The notes below the pieces were generated by a model. The model ran no database searches, was not told where the DNA came from, and saw only the letters and a program-made list of their open reading frames with translations. 64,000 nt of DNA from Cutibacterium equinum (GTDB taxonomy: Bacteria; Actinomycetota; Actinomycetes; Propionibacteriales; Propionibacteriaceae). Below, piece after piece: positions 51,211-59,762 of the stretch (position 1 is the first letter of the stretch; each line of letters starts with the position of its first letter). Both the position numbers and the translations under genes were made by a program. The stretch lies in contig NZ_CP115668.1 of assembly GCF_028021195.1 (NCBI RefSeq), positions 2,232,001 through 2,296,000 on the forward strand. Direction: 5' to 3'.

Positions 51211-52086
51211 ATGGCGCACCTGACCAGAATCAAGACATCGCTGACCATCCCGGCCAGGCGTAAGGTGGCCGGGCTGTTGGACGGCCAATACGCCTCGACG
51301 GTGGCCGGACGCAGCCTCGATTATTCCGACCTGCGCGAATATGTCGTCGGCGATGACGTCAAGGACATCGACTGGAAGGCCTCCGCCAGGCTCAACTCAG
51401 TGCTGGTGAAGCGCTACATCGCCGACCGCAAACACACTGTCCAACTGGTGGTAGCCGGCGGTGCCGAGATGTCGGCAAGCTCTCAAACCCCTGGCGAGGC
51501 CAAGAGTTCGGTGGCGATCATGGCTGCCGGACTGTTGGGTTTCCTGGCCACCCAGCATTCCGACTATGTCGGCCTGAGCCTGGGTGTGGGCACTGATGTG
51601 ACCTGGGCCAGGCCGTCGACCAAGGAAACCGAATTGGAGCGGATGCTGAACCAGATCGAGGCAGGATGCCAGCCCGGGCAGCCTCAGGCGGTGCTGGACG
51701 AACTGTTCGGCCAAATCATCTCGGGACTGAAGAAACGCACCATCATGATCTTGGTGATGTGCCTGGAGAGGTTCAGCGCCGCCCAGGTCAGCCTGCTGGG
51801 CCGGTTGTCGATCCAGCATGAGATCTTCGCGGTGGTGGTGGGAGACCTCGGTTTGGATGAGGCCCGAGCCTCCGGCCAGTCCGTGATGGGTGCCTCGGAC
51901 GCGTTGCAGGTGCCGTCATTCCTGCTGGCCGATACCCAGTTGGCCAGCCAATTACAACAATCGGATGCCGCCGTGTGGGCGCAGATGCAGTCAACTTTCA
52001 CCAAGCTGGGCATCCCCAGCCAGTTGATCGGCTCCACCGACCAGGTGATCAGCGCCGTCAACTCCCTGTTGGCAAGGGCAGGGTGA
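51211..52086 (+). CDS. DUF58 domain protein
   Basis: A 291-aa protein. The DUF58 core is plain: GRSLDYSDLREYVVGDDVKD, then IDWKASARLNSVLVKRYI, followed by a vWA-like fold. Proteins of this family always accompany MoxR ATPases and are thought to be adaptors. The ATG at 51211 is 2 nt after the MoxR stop; the longer frame upstream lies within moxR and is rejected. Confidence 0.9.
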   Translation: MAHLTRIKTSLTIPARRKVAGLLDGQYASTVAGRSLDYSDLREYVVGDDVKDIDWKASARLNSVLVKRYIADRKHTVQLVVAGGAEMSASSQTPGEAKSSVAIMAAGLLGFLATQHSDYVGLSLGVGTDVTWARPSTKETELERMLNQIEAGCQPGQPQAVLDELFGQIISGLKKRTIMILVMCLERFSAAQVSLLGRLSIQHEIFAVVVGDLGLDEARASGQSVMGASDALQVPSFLLADTQLASQLQQSDAAVWAQMQSTFTKLGIPSQLIGSTDQVISAVNSLLARAG

Positions 52087-52088
52087 CC

Positions 52089-52532
52089 ATGGGGTTGGAG
52101 ACGAAGATTTTCCCGGCATACCCGGCGTGGACAGGATGGCTGTGGATCGGCATCGGTTTGTTCTGCCTGGCGGGCCTGACGGTTGCGGCTCTGGTGTGGA
52201 CCGCTCGACGAAAGACTGTCAGCACCCCCTCGCTCAAGCCCCGATATCTGGAGCGTATCGACCGTCTGGTCGAGCAGCATCAGCAAGGCACGGTGACAGA
52301 CGAGGAGTTGATCTCGCGGGTGGGACTGGTGGCAAGACAGTTCATCGGTGTGATGACTGGACTGAACCCCGAGACGTCCACCCTCAGCCAGAATGACCTG
52401 GCGGTGCTCACCCACCCCGAAATCGCGAAGATGGTGGAGTTGCACCGGCTGAGTTACACCCGGTTCGGCTCCACCCCGGTGGACCCCATGCAGTTCACCA
52501 AGCAGGCGAAGGAGCTGATCCAATGCTGGTGA
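52089..52532 (+). CDS. Single-pass membrane protein of the MoxR-vWA cluster
   Basis: A 147-aa protein with one N-terminal helix (WLWIGIGLFCLAGLTVAALV). A cytoplasmic helical domain follows (RYLERIDRLVEQHQQGTVTD, LISRVGLVARQFIGVMTGLN). Position and length match the DUF4381-like small proteins found between DUF58 and vWA genes in Bat-type operons. It overlaps the following vWA gene by 10 nt. Confidence 0.7.
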   Translation: MGLETKIFPAYPAWTGWLWIGIGLFCLAGLTVAALVWTARRKTVSTPSLKPRYLERIDRLVEQHQQGTVTDEELISRVGLVARQFIGVMTGLNPETSTLSQNDLAVLTHPEIAKMVELHRLSYTRFGSTPVDPMQFTKQAKELIQCW

Positions 52533-53482
52533 AATCACTTTGGCTGGGCATTGTGCTGCTCGTCCTGGCAGTCGCGGCAGCCGTGGCTGGCTGGTACTGG
52601 CGTCGACAGCGCGCCGAGTTGACGCTTGGGCGGGTGAGCCAACTGCGAGCCCTGCCCCGATTCCAACAGCTGATTCGCGACCACACTCGCCGCGGGCTGG
52701 CCGGTTTCGTGGCCCTCACCACTGCCCTGCTCGGATGCGCCTGGCTACTGGCTCGTCCAGGCTGGGTGACCAGCGACTCCAAACAGTGGTCGGGCCGTGA
52801 CGTCATCTTGTGTGTGGACGTTTCCGGGTCCATGTCTGAGGTGGACGCATACGTCGTGGAGAGCTTGCAGGTGTTGGCCAAGAACCTCACCGAGGAGCGG
52901 ATCGGTTTTGTTGCCTTCGATTCAGCGGCAGCCACCTATTTTCCGCTCACCAACGACTACGAATTCGTCGAGAACGCCCTGGCCGACGCCCTGACGTCCT
53001 TCCGCAACAAGGAACGCACCCCCGTTTGGGAGGCAACCCAGGTGGGCGGGCGCGGCTCGTCCCTCATCGGGGACGGCCTGGCCAGTTGCGTGCAGCGCTT
53101 CGACAAGGTGGACGAGGATCGCCCGCGCACCATCGTGTTGGCGACTGACAACAAGCTGGCCGGCACCCCGATCTTTTCGCTGTCCGAGGCCAACCGGCTG
53201 GCGGCCAAGATTCATGCCAACATTTTCGCGGTGGCGCCGTTCGGAACTGGCAATGTGGAGAAGCGCGAGCTGGAGGCGGAGTTCGGCAAGGACAACGTGA
53301 TGGTTCTCGAACCCAAAGCCCGGGCAGTGCCGCAGCGAATCGCCAAACAGATCCGGCGCTCCCAGGCCAAGCACATCTTGGCTCTGCCCGGCGCTCGATC
53401 CTTCGACCAGCCGGCGATCGGCCTGGGGGCGGCCGTGGTCGGGGTATTTGCCCTGGTGGCGTTGAGGAGACGGGATGATTAA
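52523..53482 (+). CDS. vWA-domain membrane protein 1 (BatA-like)
   Basis: A 319-aa protein with two N-terminal helices (about 5-24 and 60-78), a von Willebrand A domain and a C-terminal helix (AIGLGAAVVGVFALVALRRR). The MIDAS motif DVSGSMSE (Asp99) is complete, with later metal ligands in GSSLIGDGLASC and LATDNKLAG. BatA-like proteins are extracytoplasmic partners of MoxR systems. It overlaps both neighbours by a few nt. Confidence 0.9.
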   Translation: MLVKSLWLGIVLLVLAVAAAVAGWYWRRQRAELTLGRVSQLRALPRFQQLIRDHTRRGLAGFVALTTALLGCAWLLARPGWVTSDSKQWSGRDVILCVDVSGSMSEVDAYVVESLQVLAKNLTEERIGFVAFDSAAATYFPLTNDYEFVENALADALTSFRNKERTPVWEATQVGGRGSSLIGDGLASCVQRFDKVDEDRPRTIVLATDNKLAGTPIFSLSEANRLAAKIHANIFAVAPFGTGNVEKRELEAEFGKDNVMVLEPKARAVPQRIAKQIRRSQAKHILALPGARSFDQPAIGLGAAVVGVFALVALRRRDD

Positions 53483-54422
53483 CTTTCTGCCCAACTGGTG
53501 GTTGACGGTGCCGTCCGCAGCAGTGCTGGCCTATTGCACGTGGCGCTGGGCATCGAGCCGGGCGCGCAGTTGGCGTTGGGGACGCATGGTGGTGATCGGG
53601 CTGTGCCTGACCATGATCGGATTGCGTCCGATCGCAGGTCAGGTGATGACCACGGAATACCAGTCAGGTGCCGACGTGGTGATGTTGATTGACAAGACCA
53701 CCTCGATGGCTGCCGAGGATTTCGACGGCAACCATCCACGCATGGACGCGGTGCGTAAGGACGCGTTGAATCTGGTTCAGCAACTGAATGGTGCCCGGTT
53801 CGCGGTCGTCGTGTTCGACAACAACGCCAGGGTGGTGTTGCCGTTCACCACGGACGCCTCCGCGGTGGCTTCCCTGCTGGAGACGATGGACTGGCGTCGA
53901 GCCGAGGACGGCAACGGTTCAGACATTGGGATCGCCAGCAGCGAGGCCCAGAAATTGCTGGAGAATTCAAAGAAGCGGCGTCCGGACGGATATCGTCAGC
54001 TGATCTATTTCGGCGATGGCGAACAAACCAAGAAATCGGAACCCACTTCGTTCCAGAATCTTCGCGGGCTGATCAGCAACGGGCTATTCATTTCATATGG
54101 GACATCGACAGGCGGAAGGATGAAGATATCGCCGTTGAGTTCGCAATATGTTAAATACAAGGACAAGGATGCCATCTCCAAAGCCAACCCGGCAGCGGTG
54201 AAAAACCTCGCCGTCCAAGCCGGGGGCATCTTTACTGAGCGCACCTCAAACAACCAGCCGCTGACCGTCGACACCAGTGACGTCAAGACAATCGAGGTCA
54301 CCAGAAAAGATCCTCGCGGCTTCGAGTTGTACCCATTCTTCGCTGGTCCACTAGGTCTTTTGCTGATCTTTGAGTTGTTTGGCCAAGCCCGAGCGTTCCG
54401 CCTGACAAGGAGCTGGAAATGA
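53475..54422 (+). CDS. vWA-domain membrane protein 2 (BatB-like)
   Basis: A 315-aa protein with N-terminal helices around 10-25 and 37-52, a vWA domain, and a C-terminal helix (YPFFAGPLGLLLIFELFGQA). Its MIDAS reads LIDKTTSMAAEDF (Asp73), with Thr in the first Ser position. A second acidic-Thr element is in EDGNGSDIGIASSEA. Overlaps with the genes on both sides show that all MoxR-vWA subunits are made together. Confidence 0.88.
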   Translation: MINFLPNWWLTVPSAAVLAYCTWRWASSRARSWRWGRMVVIGLCLTMIGLRPIAGQVMTTEYQSGADVVMLIDKTTSMAAEDFDGNHPRMDAVRKDALNLVQQLNGARFAVVVFDNNARVVLPFTTDASAVASLLETMDWRRAEDGNGSDIGIASSEAQKLLENSKKRRPDGYRQLIYFGDGEQTKKSEPTSFQNLRGLISNGLFISYGTSTGGRMKISPLSSQYVKYKDKDAISKANPAAVKNLAVQAGGIFTERTSNNQPLTVDTSDVKTIEVTRKDPRGFELYPFFAGPLGLLLIFELFGQARAFRLTRSWK

Positions 54423-55153
54423 ACTTGGAACCCCCGTCACGAAGGCCGACGACCCGGCGAGTCCTGCGATATATTGCAGCCGGGCTGACAGCTCTAATAA
54501 TTCTGCTCGCAATCAAATTCATTGCCCTGGTCGCTTTCGACCATCTTGGCCGAAAGAGCATGGACGAAAACAAATTTGAGCAAGCCAAGACCTATTTCAG
54601 CCTGAATCTGATTGCGAATTTCTTCGACCCGTGGCAGCCACATTTCAATACAGGGGTGGCGCAGTTCAAGCTACACGATTTTCAGGCTGCAGAGAAGCAA
54701 TTTCGGCTGGCCCTCGACCAGGCGCCCGATGACAAAGTGTGCATGGTGAGCTTGAATCTGGCCGTCACCTTGGAGACTCGGGGCGACGGACTGAAAGCCA
54801 TGGGCGACCTGCAAGGCGCACAGCAGCTCTACGGTGAGGCCAGCATGATCGCGACAAAAACCGAGTGCAGGTCGAATTCGGGCTCGTCGAACTCCAGCTC
54901 CTCCGACTCGAAGTCCAACTCCGAGCCAAACCAGAAAGACATCAAGGAGCGGATCGAGAAGAAGAAGCAAGAGGTGGCCCAGGACACCCAGGACATGTCC
55001 GACCAGCCGATGGAGGATACCCCGCAGACTGAGGACAAAAAATTGCAGGATTTGAAAGACACCAACTCCGACGCTGAGCAGGCCAAACAGTCGCATCAGG
55101 ACAAGAACGGTGCTTCCGGGCCGGGCAAGCAAGAGCAGGAGCCACAATGGTGA
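54419..55153 (+). CDS. TPR membrane protein (BatE-like)
   Basis: A 244-aa protein with one N-terminal helix (YIAAGLTALIILLAIKFIAL) and two or three tetratricopeptide repeats (about 55-130; NTGVAQFKLHDFQAAEKQFR, VSLNLAVTLETRGDGLKAMG). The C-terminal half is highly charged and Ser/Asn/Lys/Gln-rich, presumably flexible. TPR proteins close many Bat operons. It overlaps the next gene by 7 nt. Confidence 0.82.
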   Translation: MNLEPPSRRPTTRRVLRYIAAGLTALIILLAIKFIALVAFDHLGRKSMDENKFEQAKTYFSLNLIANFFDPWQPHFNTGVAQFKLHDFQAAEKQFRLALDQAPDDKVCMVSLNLAVTLETRGDGLKAMGDLQGAQQLYGEASMIATKTECRSNSGSSNSSSSDSKSNSEPNQKDIKERIEKKKQEVAQDTQDMSDQPMEDTPQTEDKKLQDLKDTNSDAEQAKQSHQDKNGASGPGKQEQEPQW

Positions 55154-56466
55154 AACGCATACTGGCCACCCTGTTTGCCCTAGTCGCCTGCTGGTCGGTT
55201 GTGTGTCCCAGCCCAGCCTGGGCGGACGGGGACGACTCCCGGCTGTGGCTGGAGCAGGCACGTCCCGGCACCACCCTCAACGAGAACATCGACATTGCCC
55301 TCGGCTTGGTGGCTGCCGGATCCAGTCGACAGGTGGTGGATCAGCAACTGGCGATCGTGGCTTTCCTGTATGCCGCCACCGGGAAGCCGGGCAATCTCGA
55401 GGTGGCGAAACTGACCGTCCTGTCGCACGCGTTGAACAAGCCCACCGATCAGTGGTTGGGGGCAAAGCTGCCGGCGTTGGCGTCAGAGCCCGCCTCCGGG
55501 CAGTTTGAGTCGCCCTTCGGACTGGAGATCCACACCCAGTCCTGGGGCATCATGGCCAAGATTGCCACCGGACAACCCTTCGACGCAGAGGCGAAGTACC
55601 TCGTGTCTCGGCAATGCCCGGACGGCTCGATGGTGGCTGACCCGAGCCACCAAAACTGCCACGGTGGTGCGAACAAGGCAGCACAGGCACTGGCGCTCAA
55701 CGCCCTGGCTTGGGCGCAGTCCGTGGCACCCAATTACGGTTCGGCGCTGACGAAGTTGACCCAGTGGCACCAGGTTGAGTTGGGTCGGGCTGGCCTTCCG
55801 GGTTCTGGCCTGGCCTATGCTGCTGGGGCTTTGGCCTACTCGGGCGAGAAGGCCCTGTCGAGCCAGGCGGTGCAACAGTTGGCCGCTTTGAAGCTGACCA
55901 CGTGGCAGCCCGGTGCGATGGGCGGTCAGACCAAGGATTTGGCCGATGATTTGGTCAAGCAGCAGCTTTACCCAAGCCCTTCAGCCACCGCTGAGATGAT
56001 CATCGGGCTGCATGCCACTTCAATACCCCAATTGCACTATCGCCCCACCACCGCCAGCAAGCCCAGCCCAAAGATGGTGGTGGCCACCCCGGTGGTGGCG
56101 TCCGGCAGTCCCATCGCCGTGTTAGGCACCGGTTTGAAGCCCAACACCAGTTACGAGTTGAAGACGTCGTCGCCGACCTCCGCCCTGGAGACCCGCACCA
56201 CGGATGCCACCGGTTCGGCCAAGTTCAATCCCAAGATCACCCTGAACCCAGGCCAATACCGACTCTCACTAGGCACTTTGATTGACCACATCGAGGTCAC
56301 TGGACAGGCCAGCGATCCCTACACCGATACCGAGGACACTTCAGCCCTGCTTCGCCCTCCAACCTTGTCCTGGCCGACTCTCGGAAGCATTCTCGCAGCG
56401 ATCATGGCGTTCATGGTGGCAGCCTCTCTCCACATGTCGAGGCGCAACCACGATGATCGAAAGTGA
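55147..56466 (+). CDS. Exported alpha/alpha-toroid protein resembling the intrinsic-factor alpha domain
   Basis: A 439-aa exported protein with a signal peptide (ILATLFALVACWSVVCPSPA). Residues about 30-290 are paired helices of an alpha6/alpha6 barrel; the repeat QCPDGSMVADPSHQNCHGGA and KAAQALALNALAW is typical of the prenyltransferase/terpenoid-cyclase and intrinsic-factor/transcobalamin class. An Ig-like segment follows (ASGSPIAVLGTGLKPNTSYE), and a C-terminal helix (LGSILAAIMAFMVAASLHMS) plus basic tail anchors it in the membrane. In mammalian intrinsic factor this barrel cups one face of cobalamin. Being last in a cobalamin-riboswitch operon, it is a strong candidate corrinoid receptor. 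Complement-type thioester residues are not seen. Confidence 0.72.
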   Translation: MVKRILATLFALVACWSVVCPSPAWADGDDSRLWLEQARPGTTLNENIDIALGLVAAGSSRQVVDQQLAIVAFLYAATGKPGNLEVAKLTVLSHALNKPTDQWLGAKLPALASEPASGQFESPFGLEIHTQSWGIMAKIATGQPFDAEAKYLVSRQCPDGSMVADPSHQNCHGGANKAAQALALNALAWAQSVAPNYGSALTKLTQWHQVELGRAGLPGSGLAYAAGALAYSGEKALSSQAVQQLAALKLTTWQPGAMGGQTKDLADDLVKQQLYPSPSATAEMIIGLHATSIPQLHYRPTTASKPSPKMVVATPVVASGSPIAVLGTGLKPNTSYELKTSSPTSALETRTTDATGSAKFNPKITLNPGQYRLSLGTLIDHIEVTGQASDPYTDTEDTSALLRPPTLSWPTLGSILAAIMAFMVAASLHMSRRNHDDRK

Positions 56467-56653
56467 CCCCATCGACGCACCTAACATTGGTGAACAACTC
56501 ACGCATGAGCTGCCCCGAGCATTGTTGTTCCTCTGGGTCACAACGGCGCCGGACAAGAACATATAGTCAAGATTGACCACGCCCGGGCAAGGATGAGCCT
56601 ATCGATGGAGAAGAAACCTCTCTGGAGCCCTTCGTAGGACTCAATGGTATGGG

Positions 56654-56692
56654 TGGGCCCGCCGATTTCCGAGGGGGAGATCGGCGGGCCCA
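56654..56692. terminator. Terminator between convergent cobalamin-locus genes
   Basis: TGGGCCCGCCGAT (56654-56666) pairs perfectly with ATCGGCGGGCCCA (56680-56692). It lies between the toroid-protein gene and the convergent 844-aa protein gene and can stop both. The 180 nt before it hold no gene. Confidence 0.85.
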
Positions 56693-56719
56693 TGTCCAAT
56701 GCGACTCAGTGCGCCAACA

Positions 56720-59254
56720 TCAGACGCCGGACTTGGGCAATGCCCTCTTCCACTGCTTCGTCACAGGCTTAGAAGCGTCGGGCTTGGGCTGGGAACCATC
56801 GGTCTTGGCAACCACCTTGCCAGTCGACGCCCCGACCTCGACACGCGTTTCCGGAGTCGGGAGTGAGGTAGGAGTAGATATCACGCTTGGAACAGGAGCC
56901 GGCGTCACACTCGGAACGAGGGTAGGCGTCACGCTCGGTGCAGGCGTCGGCGTCACACTCGGAACAAGGGTAGGCGTCACACTCGGTGCAGGCGTCGGCG
57001 TCACACTCGGAACAAGGGTAGGCGTCACACTCGGCGTAGGAGTCGGCGTCACACTCGGCGTAGGAGTCGGCGTCACACTCGGCGTAGGAGTCGGCGTCAC
57101 ACTCGGAACAAGGGTAGGCGTCACACTCGGAGTAGGAGCAGGCTTCTTCGACACCGTCAACGAAACCTCATCAGACGTAGCCGAACCAGCCGAATTCGAC
57201 GCAACCGCACGCACCTTCAAACCACTATCCGTAAGCGCGGCCTTATCAATCGTGTACACAAGCCCAGTCGCACCCTCAATATCGGTCCAAGCACCACCAG
57301 ACACAGACGACTGCCACCGAACCGAAGGCGCAGGCTCACCCACAACCCCAACACAGAACTCAGCACGATCACCCTCAACCACACTCACAGCCACCGGCTG
57401 CTCAACAAACGACGGCACCACAGGCTTCTTCGACACCGTCAACGTGGCCTCACGCGAAATCGCCTCAGGACCTTGATTGTTCTTTGCCCTGACCCGAATC
57501 TTCCAGCCATTCATATCGGCTGTGACATTCTTAAGAGTCAAACTCCTGAATTTGACATCGTCACTCTTCCCACTGGCGCCTTCGATCGGCTCCCATTTTC
57601 CGTCGTCAGAAGTTTTCTTTTCCCAGACCATATCGGCGGCGGGGAATGGCGGCTCACCGTTGAAGTAGAACACAAATTTGGCATCTTCACCGGCAGTTAC
57701 AGTGACATCTTCCGGGAATCCTGGTAGAGCTTGCGCCTCCTTGAATTCACCAACATGCACCCTGGCTGGATTCGATTCCACACACCCGGCGGAATTACAA
57801 ACCATGACCTTGATCATGTCTCCGTCATACGACTCATAGAAATGCATGCCCAGCTTGGGTTCCTTCGTGGACCACTTGGGCACCCAGGTGCTGGTGGTGT
57901 GCGACCACCAATACCAGTTGTAGGTCAGCGGCTCGGCACCGGTGGCCTCAAGGGTGATTTCCCCGCGCTTATCCTTGGCAAAGAAATAGTCCGCATCCAG
58001 ATCCTTGGTGATAGTCGGCTTGACCGGTTGCGGTGCACTCGCCCCAGGACAGGTGAACGTTGGGGCGTTGATCGCGTTGCCCTGGGATGGCACCCAGTAG
58101 TCGATCGAAGAATCTGCCGGCGTCTGCTTGGCGCTATTTGAGGTGTCGGTCGGGTTCTTCCACGCACCGCACCCCGATTCCGTCCATGGCTGGTTGTGCA
58201 CCCGCCACTGGCGCAGGCTGAAGCTACCGAATCGCAACCCGTTGATGCCTTGCACGTCCTCCACGATGCCGCCGATCTCGACGCTCGCTCCGGCCGATTC
58301 CAGGGCCTCCTTACTGGTGGCGTGTTTTTCAGCGCATCCTTGCCACGGATCACTGCCGTCCTGCTTGTCAACGACCACCCACACGTGGCCCGCCTTCAGG
58401 CAGTCGGTGGGATCTGCGGCGGGCGGTGCAGGCGCCTTGTTCACACTCAGGGTGACTTCGTTCGACTCGGCCTGCCCACTGAAGTTGCTGGCCACGGCGC
58501 GCACCTTGAGCCCATGTTGGACGAAAGCGGCCTGGTCGACGGTGTAGGACTTGCCGGTGGCGCCAGGAATGTCTTTCCACGCCGCGCCGTCGAACGACTG
58601 CCACCGCACACTCGGCTCAGGTTCGCCAGCCACCTCAACGCTGAAGGTCGCCGACTGGCCCTCATCAACAGTCACGTCCTTAGGCTGGCTGGTGAAGGAC
58701 GGCGCCTGGCCGGTTTCCTCCTTCGGGCAGATCAGCGGCCCCTTGTACACCTCGCCGTCGCGAGCCAGATGGAACATCAACACGTCTTGCATGTCCTTGT
58801 CACCTGACGGGATGAAGTCGCCGGGCCGGGTGCCCTGGTCTTTCCAGTTCCGGCAATCGCCGCCCATCCGGGTGGAGACACTCAAGGTCCATTCCTCGGG
58901 CGCTGATGCGGTGACGCCGTTGATGCTGTTGACGCCGACCTTTACGAATTCGAGCTTGCTCGGCACCGTCAGGGCACCCGACGACAGCAGCGCCTCGGCG
59001 GCGGTGCCATATTTGTCAGCGCACCCGCCCCAGACTGAGTTGCCGTTGTCGACCGCCACCCACACTTTGCCCTGTTGGGCGCACTGGAAGGGGGTCAGAT
59101 CAGAATTAGGTGTCGGGTCCCCCTGGGCCGTCGACACACCGGCCTCATTTGGCACCGACGTCTCGGGTTGAGCTTGGGCAATCAGCCCGATAGGTACTGC
59201 CAGGCTCAGGGCTAACCCGGCCCCAAGCACCCTCAAACTACGCGCGATTTTCAC
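56720..59254 (-). CDS. Secreted protein with two transcobalamin-beta-like (DUF4430-like) domains, four Ig-like domains and a Pro/Thr stalk
   Basis: An 844-aa exported protein. A signal peptide (1-29) is followed by a DUF4430-like domain (about 58-178; [32 protein letters not shown]) and an Ig-like domain (186-273). A second DUF4430-like domain (about 285-405; [17 protein letters not shown]) and three Ig-like domains (412-501, 511-608, 614-701) come next, then a PSVTPTxx stalk. DUF4430 is the fold of the beta domain of transcobalamin and intrinsic factor. The end reads RALPKSGV-stop: a sortase-type LPXSG motif, but the hydrophobic anchor is missing. The GTG at 59254 follows GGAAGG. It is controlled by riboswitch 3. 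Confidence 0.75.
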   Translation of the reverse strand: MKIARSLRVLGAGLALSLAVPIGLIAQAQPETSVPNEAGVSTAQGDPTPNSDLTPFQCAQQGKVWVAVDNGNSVWGGCADKYGTAAEALLSSGALTVPSKLEFVKVGVNSINGVTASAPEEWTLSVSTRMGGDCRNWKDQGTRPGDFIPSGDKDMQDVLMFHLARDGEVYKGPLICPKEETGQAPSFTSQPKDVTVDEGQSATFSVEVAGEPEPSVRWQSFDGAAWKDIPGATGKSYTVDQAAFVQHGLKVRAVASNFSGQAESNEVTLSVNKAPAPPAADPTDCLKAGHVWVVVDKQDGSDPWQGCAEKHATSKEALESAGASVEIGGIVEDVQGINGLRFGSFSLRQWRVHNQPWTESGCGAWKNPTDTSNSAKQTPADSSIDYWVPSQGNAINAPTFTCPGASAPQPVKPTITKDLDADYFFAKDKRGEITLEATGAEPLTYNWYWWSHTTSTWVPKWSTKEPKLGMHFYESYDGDMIKVMVCNSAGCVESNPARVHVGEFKEAQALPGFPEDVTVTAGEDAKFVFYFNGEPPFPAADMVWEKKTSDDGKWEPIEGASGKSDDVKFRSLTLKNVTADMNGWKIRVRAKNNQGPEAISREATLTVSKKPVVPSFVEQPVAVSVVEGDRAEFCVGVVGEPAPSVRWQSSVSGGAWTDIEGATGLVYTIDKAALTDSGLKVRAVASNSAGSATSDEVSLTVSKKPAPTPSVTPTLVPSVTPTPTPSVTPTPTPSVTPTPTPSVTPTLVPSVTPTPAPSVTPTLVPSVTPTPAPSVTPTLVPSVTPAPVPSVISTPTSLPTPETRVEVGASTGKVVAKTDGSQPKPDASKPVTKQWKRALPKSGV
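56901..57140 (-). repeat. 24-bp tandem repeats encoding the Pro/Thr stalk
   Basis: Ten tandem copies of a 24-bp unit (plus strand begins GGCGTCACACTCGG, then a variable tail such as AACAAGGGTA, CGTAGGAGTC or TGCAGGCGTC) encode the 8-residue stalk units. The variants alternate, so the copy number is likely to vary between strains. Confidence 0.88.
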
Positions 59255-59339
59255 AATTCGCCTTCCGTCCACCCCGCCGGGATCGCACAATGGACGTCAC
59301 AAGCGACACCGCTCGCAGCACCCGACGAGTCTTTTTCTA

Positions 59340-59432
59340 GGAACACGGGTGAAGGTCCGACTCCTGGCGGCGGTGACGCCATCAGACACGGTTGCGGGTC
59401 AGCGCGAGATTCACACTCGCTTCAACACTCGA
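59340..59432 (-). promoter_or_regulatory. Cobalamin riboswitch 3 (upstream of the 844-aa protein)
   Basis: On the minus strand the aptamer words are GCGAGTGTGAATCTCGCGCT, then GACCCGCAACCGTG and GCCAGGAGTCGGACCTTCAC. These match the AdoCbl consensus, including the B12-box-like AGGAGTCGGACC. It ends about 90 nt before the GTG start at 59254. The CTAGAAAAAG that follows and a GC-rich segment may form the expression platform. Confidence 0.88.
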
Positions 59433-59465
59433 TGAACGGCACGCTACCACCGCCGACCCCGGTGT

Positions 59466-59543
59466 GTCGTCGCAGCGATCGTGGCGTTCATGATGGCAGC
59501 CTCACTAGGAATGTCGAGGCGCAACCACGATGATCGAAAGTGA
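59466..59543 (+). pseudogene. Relic of a second toroid-protein gene (3' end only)
   Basis: The plus strand reads VAAIVAFMMAASLGMSRRNH and then DDRK-stop. This is almost the same as the end of the toroid protein at 56.4 kb (AAIMAFMVAASLHMSRRNHDDRK), and the identity continues at DNA level past the stop (CGAAAGTGACC). No upstream coding part remains. It indicates a former duplication within the locus, placed between riboswitches 3 and 2. Confidence 0.85.
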
Positions 59544-59585
59544 CCACACCAACACACGCTGACGTACACTCTCAGCGGATGTATA

Positions 59586-59670
59586 CGGGGCGAAACTCGG
59601 TGTGATTCCGAGACTGGCCAGCAACCGTGATCGCTCGAGCGTAAGTCGGGAGCCCCCACTATCTGGGACA
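59586..59670 (+). promoter_or_regulatory. Cobalamin riboswitch 2 (upstream of the LRR surface protein)
   Basis: The aptamer words are GGGGCGAAACTCGGTGTGAT, TCCGAGACTGGCCAGCAACC and then GTAAGTCGGGAGCCCCCACT. It is the same architecture as riboswitch 1, and the central ACTGGCCAGCAACCGTGA is nearly shared with it. A hairpin, GCCTGGGG (59676-59683) with CCCCAGGC (59701-59708), follows and is the probable expression platform before the start at 59763. Confidence 0.88.
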
Positions 59671-59675
59671 GGTAT

Positions 59676-59708
59676 GCCTGGGGCCGCAACCTCCTCCCGC
59701 CCCCAGGC
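59676..59708 (+). terminator. Expression-platform hairpin of riboswitch 2
   Basis: GCCTGGGG pairs with CCCCAGGC across a 17-nt loop containing the CCTCC anti-ribosome-binding word. It could terminate transcription or mask translation when cobalamin is bound. Confidence 0.55.
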
Positions 59709-59762
59709 CCTACTCAGGTGCCTGGCCAGGCAGGTCAGCCACCTCGTTGAAAGGAACTGACC

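Noticed and set aside
56649-57476. Plus-strand frame rich in [12 protein letters not shown] opposite the 844-aa protein stalk
   Set aside because: Shadow of the 24-bp tandem repeat. The minus frame has a signal peptide, a ribosome-binding site and domains.
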